In this document: one piece after another, positions 59,720-64,000 of the stretch | Position numbering within the stretch: position 1 is the stretch's first letter | Layout: each line of letters starts with the position of its first letter | NCBI GenBank assembly: GCA_051278195.1 | Contig: JBNMQM010000004.1 | Coordinates: 60,416-124,415, forward strand | Direction of reading: 5' to 3' | Source: JAHRVQ01 sp051278195 | GTDB taxonomy: Bacteria; Pseudomonadota; Gammaproteobacteria; Pseudomonadales; Azotimanducaceae | DNA: 64,000 bases | The notes under the pieces: generated by a model | What the model was told of the DNA's origin: nothing | What the model saw: the letters and a program-made list of their open reading frames with translations, nothing else | Databases searched by the model: none | Made by a program: the position numbers and the translations under genes

Positions 59720-60448
59720 ATGCGAGTTAGACAAATTGCATTAGTTGCAGAACAGCTGGCGTCAACCAGAGCTAAATTTTTTGAGTTGTTGGGTGTAGAT
59801 GGCGACTTTGCTGATAAAGGTGTTGCAGAATTTGGCCTCGAAAACTCGGTGATGGCCATTGGCGATACATTTTTAGAGATTGTCGTGCCGACGCAACCGG
59901 GCACCACAGCAGGCCGATTACTTGAGCGGCGGGGCGGCGACGGCGGCTATATGGTGCTTTTGCAGGTAGATGACTTAGCGCCTTACCATGAGCATCTCAA
60001 TACCTTAAAAGTGCGCAAGGTTTGGGAAGCGGACATGCCTGAGGTCAAAGCCTTTCACATCCATCCGCGGGATATTAGTGGCGCGATTGTGTCGCTCGAC
60101 CAGATGACACCACCAGAGTCTTGGAAATGGGCCGGCCCGAACTGGCAAGACCGCAAGGCCAACAACGTCGGCTACATTGACGGTGTTGTGTTGCAGGCTG
60201 CTGATCCTGATGCGATGGCGGCACGGTGGAGCGAGGTTTTGAAAGCCCCGCTGGCGAATCGGTGCCTGTCGATGGAGAATAGTTCGGTTGCCTTTAAGGA
60301 GGCGCGCGACGGCCGCGGCGATGGGGTGTCGGGTTTAAGTTTTGCTGGTTGTGATCTCGCAGCGGTGAAAAAAGCGGCTGAATCGCTGGGGCTTAAGTGG
60401 CAAGATAATGTCCTAGAAATAGGTGGCGTTCAGTTGCAGTTCACCTAG
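59720..60448 (+). CDS. VOC family protein (two-module glyoxalase-like)
   Basis: 242 residues from ATG, divergent from the methyltransferase-like gene. Two VOC-type halves: RQIALVAEQLASTRAKFFEL, GDTFLEIVVPTQ, then VGYIDGVVLQAADPDAMAARW in the second module, ending VLEIGGVQLQFT. Possible metal ligands are uncertain because the typical His at the start is Ile-Ala-Leu-Val. It may bind or convert a small acyl or aldehyde compound. No operon partner is evident; the gene behind it starts 48 bp later and could be co-transcribed. Confidence 0.85.
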   Translation: MRVRQIALVAEQLASTRAKFFELLGVDGDFADKGVAEFGLENSVMAIGDTFLEIVVPTQPGTTAGRLLERRGGDGGYMVLLQVDDLAPYHEHLNTLKVRKVWEADMPEVKAFHIHPRDISGAIVSLDQMTPPESWKWAGPNWQDRKANNVGYIDGVVLQAADPDAMAARWSEVLKAPLANRCLSMENSSVAFKEARDGRGDGVSGLSFAGCDLAAVKKAAESLGLKWQDNVLEIGGVQLQFT

Positions 60449-60495
60449 CAAGCGCTAGTCTAATAAGGAATGATTAAAGGGAAAGCAGGTAGTCG

Positions 60496-61137
60496 GTGAT
60501 ATTTTTATTTGGCGAAAGAGTTAAACGGGCGTCGGTAGCGCTAGGCGATCAGGATTGTCCTATCTGTCAGCGGGCGAAGCCCTTCAGTCACATCCAGGAA
60601 ACCAACTATTTTTGCCTTTTTGGGATTCGCGTATTGCCGCTCGAAAAAAATGCGGATTATTACAGCTGCGATTATTGCGAAAATGCGTTTCAAGCGCTAA
60701 ATGCCGAAGGCAAGCTGGTTCCGTCTCAACTGCATTCGGTTCAGCGCGTGCTGGCATACTTGCTGGTGGGCTATAGTCTTCAAGATCAAGGTGAGCTGGC
60801 CTGTGACATCTTTAAAAAGGTCACTGGCTTTGAGCTTCGGGCCTCAGATTTAAGAGAAGACGTGAAAAGCATTGCGTTGGGCCACACGGATCTGTTTAGC
60901 GAACTAAAGCAGCAAAATCGCTACCTAAACCAGCGCGGCAAGCAGCAAATTATCGAAGCCGCATTTCTCGTGACCCACTCGTTTTGCGAAATTCAGTATG
61001 AAGATAGGCTGCGGATCAATCTGATCGCCAGTTCAATCGGACTGTCTATCGCCTTCGTATCTGCCACTATTGATCAGGTCAGGCAGCAAGGTTGTTATGG
61101 CGTTCGGCGGGTGTTGGCCACCCAGACCCAAGCCTGA
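60496..61137 (+). CDS. Zinc-ribbon and TerB-like domain protein
   Basis: 213 residues from GTG 60496 (AGG in GCAGGTAG is upstream). The N-terminus carries a split four-Cys zinc ribbon: C21-x2-C24 (CPIC) and C58-x2-C61 (CDYC), a small module seen in membrane-associated small proteins. The C-terminal part (about 145-195) with KQQIIEAAFLVTHSFCEIQYEDRLRINLIASSIGLS resembles the TerB helical metal-binding domain, with its E and D positions. Function unknown; cytoplasmic. Confidence 0.75.
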   Translation: MIFLFGERVKRASVALGDQDCPICQRAKPFSHIQETNYFCLFGIRVLPLEKNADYYSCDYCENAFQALNAEGKLVPSQLHSVQRVLAYLLVGYSLQDQGELACDIFKKVTGFELRASDLREDVKSIALGHTDLFSELKQQNRYLNQRGKQQIIEAAFLVTHSFCEIQYEDRLRINLIASSIGLSIAFVSATIDQVRQQGCYGVRRVLATQTQA

Positions 61138-61227
61138 TTCTCTCAGATGATTTGACAATTATGATCAAATCAGGACACTTGTCGCTTTAGCTGCCAAGCT
61201 TCTAACAAAGCCTCAAGGTCGGTCCGT

Positions 61228-61253
61228 CGTTATGAACCATCGTTATGATCCAT
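61228..61253. repeat. 13-bp tandem duplication overlapping the AraC gene start
   Basis: CGTTATGAACCAT (61228) and CGTTATGATCCAT (61241) lie end to end, differing at one base. The annotated start ATG 61245 lies in the second copy and its equivalent ATG in the first copy (61232) is out of frame. No ribosome site is clear before either. Confidence 0.8.
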
Positions 61254-62270
61254 AGCTATAGTCTAGACAAGCGCGTCATTCCAATCGGTATGGTTGCCAG
61301 CTTGACCCATGCCATGCAAGAGGCAGGCTATTCGGCTGAGTCGGTTTTAGCCGATACCAGTCTTACCCTCTTAGATTTCACCAATAGTGACGAGCGGGTC
61401 AGTTATCGACAGCGCATTCAGCAGATCGAAAATGTTTTGAGGCTCGTTGAAGAGCCGGCTTTTTGGTTGCGCCGACCAGGGTCGGTGTCGATTTCAGATT
61501 TCGGTTTGCTGGGTTACGCGATGATGAGCAGTGCGACTCTTGAGAAGGCGGTGCAGATAGCCGTGAAGTATCACAAGATGGCGGGCGCGATGTTTGAGCT
61601 CAGTTTTGTGGAGGAGGGCGACTACGGCGTACTCCGCCTCGATCATTTATTGTCTGGTGTTGATATCAATCGCTTTGTTGTCGAAGACCTATTTTTGGGT
61701 ATTGCGCCGCTGATTGAAATTTTGCTCGGCAAGCCGTTCAAGCCACGGCAAATTTCTCTGAACTATGCGCCTACTGCGCCGCAATCAGAATATGAAAATG
61801 CGTTTCAGTGTGAGGTGCAATTTAACGAGCCTTATTGCGAATATCGGCTGGATGCCGGCCTGCTGGCAGCCCCACTTGCGGGTGCCGACTCGAGCACCGC
61901 CGAGAGTTGCGAAAACGCCTGCCGACAACTACTCGCTCAAATGGAGATTGAGGCTGATCTAGTCTCTCGAATTTGCCATATGCTGCTCAGCACGCCGGGT
62001 GAGTTTCCGCGCCTAGAGGCGATTGCCCATCGGCTTTCTATCGGTACGCGAACGTTGCGCCGGCGGTTAAAGACATTGGGTACTAGCTATCAGAAAATTC
62101 TGGATGATGTGAAAAAGCAACTCGCCATGGAATACCTCCAGACCACGACTTTGTCGGTACAAGAGATCTCGGATTTGTTGGGATACTCTGAAGTGACGAA
62201 CTTTCGCCGCGCCTTCGTTAAATGGGCGGATGTTTCTCCCTACCAATATCGTAAGCAAACTGAGGAATAA
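61245..62270 (+). CDS. AraC family transcriptional regulator
   Basis: 341 residues. The N-terminal arabinose-binding-like domain type (about 15-205; SISDFGLLGYAMMSSATLEKAV) belongs to the OruR/ArgR-like branch (PF12625) that senses unknown organic acids. The C-terminal double helix-turn-helix (about 240-340) has LEAIAHRLSIGTRTLRRRLK and VQEISDLLGYSEVTNFRRAF, typical AraC/XylS. The start codon lies in a 13-bp duplicated segment, so the true start may be a little further in. Target genes unknown. Confidence 0.9.
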   Translation: MIHSYSLDKRVIPIGMVASLTHAMQEAGYSAESVLADTSLTLLDFTNSDERVSYRQRIQQIENVLRLVEEPAFWLRRPGSVSISDFGLLGYAMMSSATLEKAVQIAVKYHKMAGAMFELSFVEEGDYGVLRLDHLLSGVDINRFVVEDLFLGIAPLIEILLGKPFKPRQISLNYAPTAPQSEYENAFQCEVQFNEPYCEYRLDAGLLAAPLAGADSSTAESCENACRQLLAQMEIEADLVSRICHMLLSTPGEFPRLEAIAHRLSIGTRTLRRRLKTLGTSYQKILDDVKKQLAMEYLQTTTLSVQEISDLLGYSEVTNFRRAFVKWADVSPYQYRKQTEE

Positions 62271-62348
62271 CAAAAATGTGACGTAGTTGGCTCGCGCAAG
62301 AGGCGAGTTTGTTACTATGCTTGCTGCGGAAACTTCAAAGGAATTCCA

Positions 62349-63071
62349 TTGCTCAGATTTTTACCAGGCTTGTTGATCAGCATCGTATCGCTAAGCGCGC
62401 AGGCCGATAGTATTGGCTTCGAAGTGGGTGGTGGTTATTGGGATGCAAACTTTTCCGGTGATGTGATTGCTGATGTCAGCATCGATTCTGAATTAAACAT
62501 CGACAGTGCAGGTTCGACTTATATCTACGCTCATATTGAACATCCCATTCCCTTTTTTCCCAACTTACGCATCGCCCAGACCAATATTGATGAAAGTGGG
62601 ACTGGCCTGCTGAGCACCAACTTCCTTTATGAAGGCGCAAGTTTTATTGCTGGGCAATCGGTCGCGAGCAGCGTTGACTTAAGCCATACAGATGTCACGC
62701 TGTATTACGAGTTGATCGACCTTGGCATGGATCTCGACCTTGGACTCACGGCGCGTTATTTAGAAGGGGAAGTCAGCCTTGGTAATGTTACTGAATCAGC
62801 AGAGATAATTTTGCCGATGGTTTATCTGCGGGGTAAGTTCAACCTGCCATTCACAGGTACTTATTTGGGCGGGCAGATTAACGCCGCGTCCTACAGTGGT
62901 GACAGCATCATGGATGCTGATGTCAAAATCGGCTGGCAAACTGAAAACTTTATCTTTCCAGAATTCGGTGTTGAAGCGGGTTACCGAAGATTATCAATCG
63001 ACGCAGATGAATCTGTATTAATAGATCTACAGGCGGACGGTGTATTTATGAACCTAACGGCCCACTTTTAG
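62349..63071 (+). CDS. TIGR04219 family outer membrane beta-barrel protein
   Basis: 240 residues from TTG 62349, preceded by AAAGGAATTCCA. The signal peptide is LRFLPGLLISIVSLSAQAD. The mature part opens with SIGFEVGGGYWDANFSGDV and contains FPNLRIAQTNI, TLYYELIDLGMDLDLGLTARYLEG and a terminal Phe after NLTAH, the pattern of the TIGR04219 barrels found in marine gammaproteobacteria. It is expected in the outer membrane; its role is unknown. A 12-bp tandem array follows the stop. Confidence 0.9.
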   Translation: MLRFLPGLLISIVSLSAQADSIGFEVGGGYWDANFSGDVIADVSIDSELNIDSAGSTYIYAHIEHPIPFFPNLRIAQTNIDESGTGLLSTNFLYEGASFIAGQSVASSVDLSHTDVTLYYELIDLGMDLDLGLTARYLEGEVSLGNVTESAEIILPMVYLRGKFNLPFTGTYLGGQINAASYSGDSIMDADVKIGWQTENFIFPEFGVEAGYRRLSIDADESVLIDLQADGVFMNLTAHF

Positions 63072-63119
63072 AGGACCTCTTAAGGAGCTTCTTAAGGAGC
63101 TTCTTAAGGAACACTTGAA
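63072..63119. repeat. Four 12-bp tandem units just after a stop codon
   Basis: Units begin at 63072 (AGGACCTCTTAA), 63084 and 63096 (both GGAGCTTCTTAA) and 63108 (GGAACACTTGAA). The array starts 1 bp after the stop of the barrel gene and fills the space before the convergent gene at 63126. The middle two units are identical. Confidence 0.88.
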
Positions 63120-63125
63120 GGAACG

Positions 63126-63479
63126 TTATTCCATGTAACCGCCATCTTGACCTTTGCGAATACAGCGGCTCATAAATACTTCGTCGGTCATCAAGATAGA
63201 CACATAGTGGCTGATGACCTCTAGAGGCGCTCGGCGGGTGCAGACGATCAACACAACCTCAGGCTCTGCTTCAAAATCGATCAGATCACTGGTTTCCGGT
63301 GACTCCAGCTCCAATGCTGCTTTAATCAAGCCCATCCAAGTTGTGCCGCTACCGGCGATTTCGTTATCCGCCATCAAGGCCATCGTCTCTTCTCGATGGT
63401 CATACACATCCAGGTAAAACCCATCTTCAGTTTCATGGATCGTATTGCTGACAGGTGATTCGGTCATAGTTTGGCTCAA
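63126..63479 (-). CDS. Small acidic cytoplasmic protein of unknown function
   Basis: 117 residues, acidic, without signal or membrane segment. Pattern: an N-terminal variable part, then LDVYDHREETMALMADNEIA, the SGTTWMGLIKAALELES stretch, FEAEPEVVLIV and a C-terminal helix. The spacing recalls Imm51-type small proteins, but the match is too weak to assign. It is convergent with the barrel gene, with a repeat array between. No toxin gene is next to it. Confidence 0.65.
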   Translation of the reverse strand: MSQTMTESPVSNTIHETEDGFYLDVYDHREETMALMADNEIAGSGTTWMGLIKAALELESPETSDLIDFEAEPEVVLIVCTRRAPLEVISHYVSILMTDEVFMSRCIRKGQDGGYME

Positions 63480-63596
63480 AATAGTTGAGTATGCAGAGAT
63501 GGTGTTTGTATGGCGAGCATTGTACGTGGATGCGACGCGGCATGCGAAGCCGGCGATAAAAGGTTACGCTCGGCTTCTATAGAATGAGTTTTCGTT

Positions 63597-64000
63597 ATGA
63601 CAGCCGAGTCTCCTGCTGAACCCGTGTCCGATACCTTGGTGCTGGACGCGCATACTTTAAAAGATCTTGAAATCTTTCGTCCAGAGACGGCGGCGGTGAG
63701 CCTGTTTGATTTTTGCAATCTGACCCGGACGGCCGGCGGCGAGAGGGTTTTGCGGGCACGCATGGAGCAGCCTTTTTCGAGTGCCGAGCGTATTAACTCG
63801 ACACAGGCAGCGGTGTCTTTCATTCATGGGCATAGGACTTTGTTCGATCGATTGTCTTCAACCTTCGTCTGCAGTCGTTCAGAGCTGTATATGCGTGAGG
63901 TCCTGCCGATTGTCCCCCAGGGTAACCTGCTGGAATTCGGGTTCGGCGCATTTACACTTTGGGCGAACCACTCAAGTCACTTCAATAGTATCGTGCGCGG
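63597..64000 (+). CDS. MutS-family protein, 5' part only (runs off the window)
   Basis: ATG 63597 opens a frame that continues to the right edge (about 134 residues seen). It starts with MTAESPAEP, then LVLDAHTLKDLEIFRPETA, SLFDFCNLTRTAGGERVLRA and EQPFSSAERINSTQAAV, which is the start of the MutS domain III lever region. The mismatch-recognition domain I and connector domain II are absent, as the domain III-like text starts near residue 15. So it may be a MutS-like DNA-binding ATPase of another branch. The ATPase part lies outside the window and could not be checked. Confidence 0.8.
   Translation, partial: MTAESPAEPVSDTLVLDAHTLKDLEIFRPETAAVSLFDFCNLTRTAGGERVLRARMEQPFSSAERINSTQAAVSFIHGHRTLFDRLSSTFVCSRSELYMREVLPIVPQGNLLEFGFGAFTLWANHSSHFNSIVR

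Noticed and set aside
63126..63479. Imm51-type immunity protein
   Set aside because: The spacing is only loosely similar and no toxin or polymorphic toxin repeat is adjacent.

Overview
The window looks like chromosomal DNA of a free-living, probably marine gammaproteobacterium. The grounds are two large TonB-dependent receptors, an RND efflux pump, heterodimeric ABC exporters, acyl-CoA metabolism genes, a LuxA-like (LLM) oxidoreductase, FxsA, MetX with a divergent IlvY regulator, an ACT-type SerA and a TIGR04219 barrel protein. There is no rRNA or tRNA gene here, so placement below class (for example Halieaceae/OM60 or relatives) is inference. I saw no insertion sequence, integrase, CRISPR array or prophage gene.

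Layout. 1-9756 (mostly minus strand): partial LLM oxidoreductase; MATE exporter divergent from a small ribbon-helix-helix protein with a clear inverted repeat between them; CDP-alcohol phosphatidyltransferase divergent from an exported peroxiredoxin; then a tight four-gene minus operon of an ABC exporter heterodimer, a DUF3592 protein and a membrane-anchored helical-repeat protein. 10025-21567: acyl-CoA dehydrogenase, two TonB-dependent receptors (the first coupled to a small exported protein), a 2OG-Fe(II) oxygenase overlapping an M20 peptidase, and FxsA. 21673-27381 (plus): alpha/beta hydrolase, then an operon of enoyl-CoA hydratase, a CbbQ-type AAA+ ATPase, a CbbO/NorD-type VWA protein and a VOC protein, with no Rubisco or NO reductase in sight. 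27490-37407: small unknown proteins including an overlooked 45-residue ORF, an RND pump with divergent TetR, a second MATE, an MFS transporter and an alpha/beta hydrolase. 37430-48418: hybrid histidine kinase divergent from a PdxA-family dehydrogenase, second acyl-CoA dehydrogenase, MetX/IlvY, a decayed VOC gene and a large zinc-ribbon membrane protein. 48459-53575 (minus): five-gene operon of a LolA-like carrier, two FtsX-type permeases, a LolD-like ATPase and an outer-membrane barrel protein. 53710-64000: DUF481 barrel, GNAT, LysR with divergent peroxiredoxin-like protein, a broken response-regulator remnant, SerA, an exported methyltransferase-like protein, VOC, zinc-ribbon/TerB-like protein, AraC regulator, TIGR04219 barrel, a small acidic protein and the start of a MutS-family protein.

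The most interesting items are: (1) the LolA-like/LolCDE-like/barrel operon, which looks like a self-contained envelope transport route; (2) the CbbQ-CbbO chaperone pair placed in an acyl-CoA type operon; (3) two in-frame four-codon minigenes repeated directly before the enoyl-CoA hydratase start; and (4) many short (11-15 bp) tandem duplications of unrelated sequence sitting at gene ends or starts. All functional calls come from motif recognition by eye; no database search was run. Several start codons have been moved from the longest ORF to a downstream codon where a Shine-Dalgarno sequence, signal peptide or operon overlap favours it.
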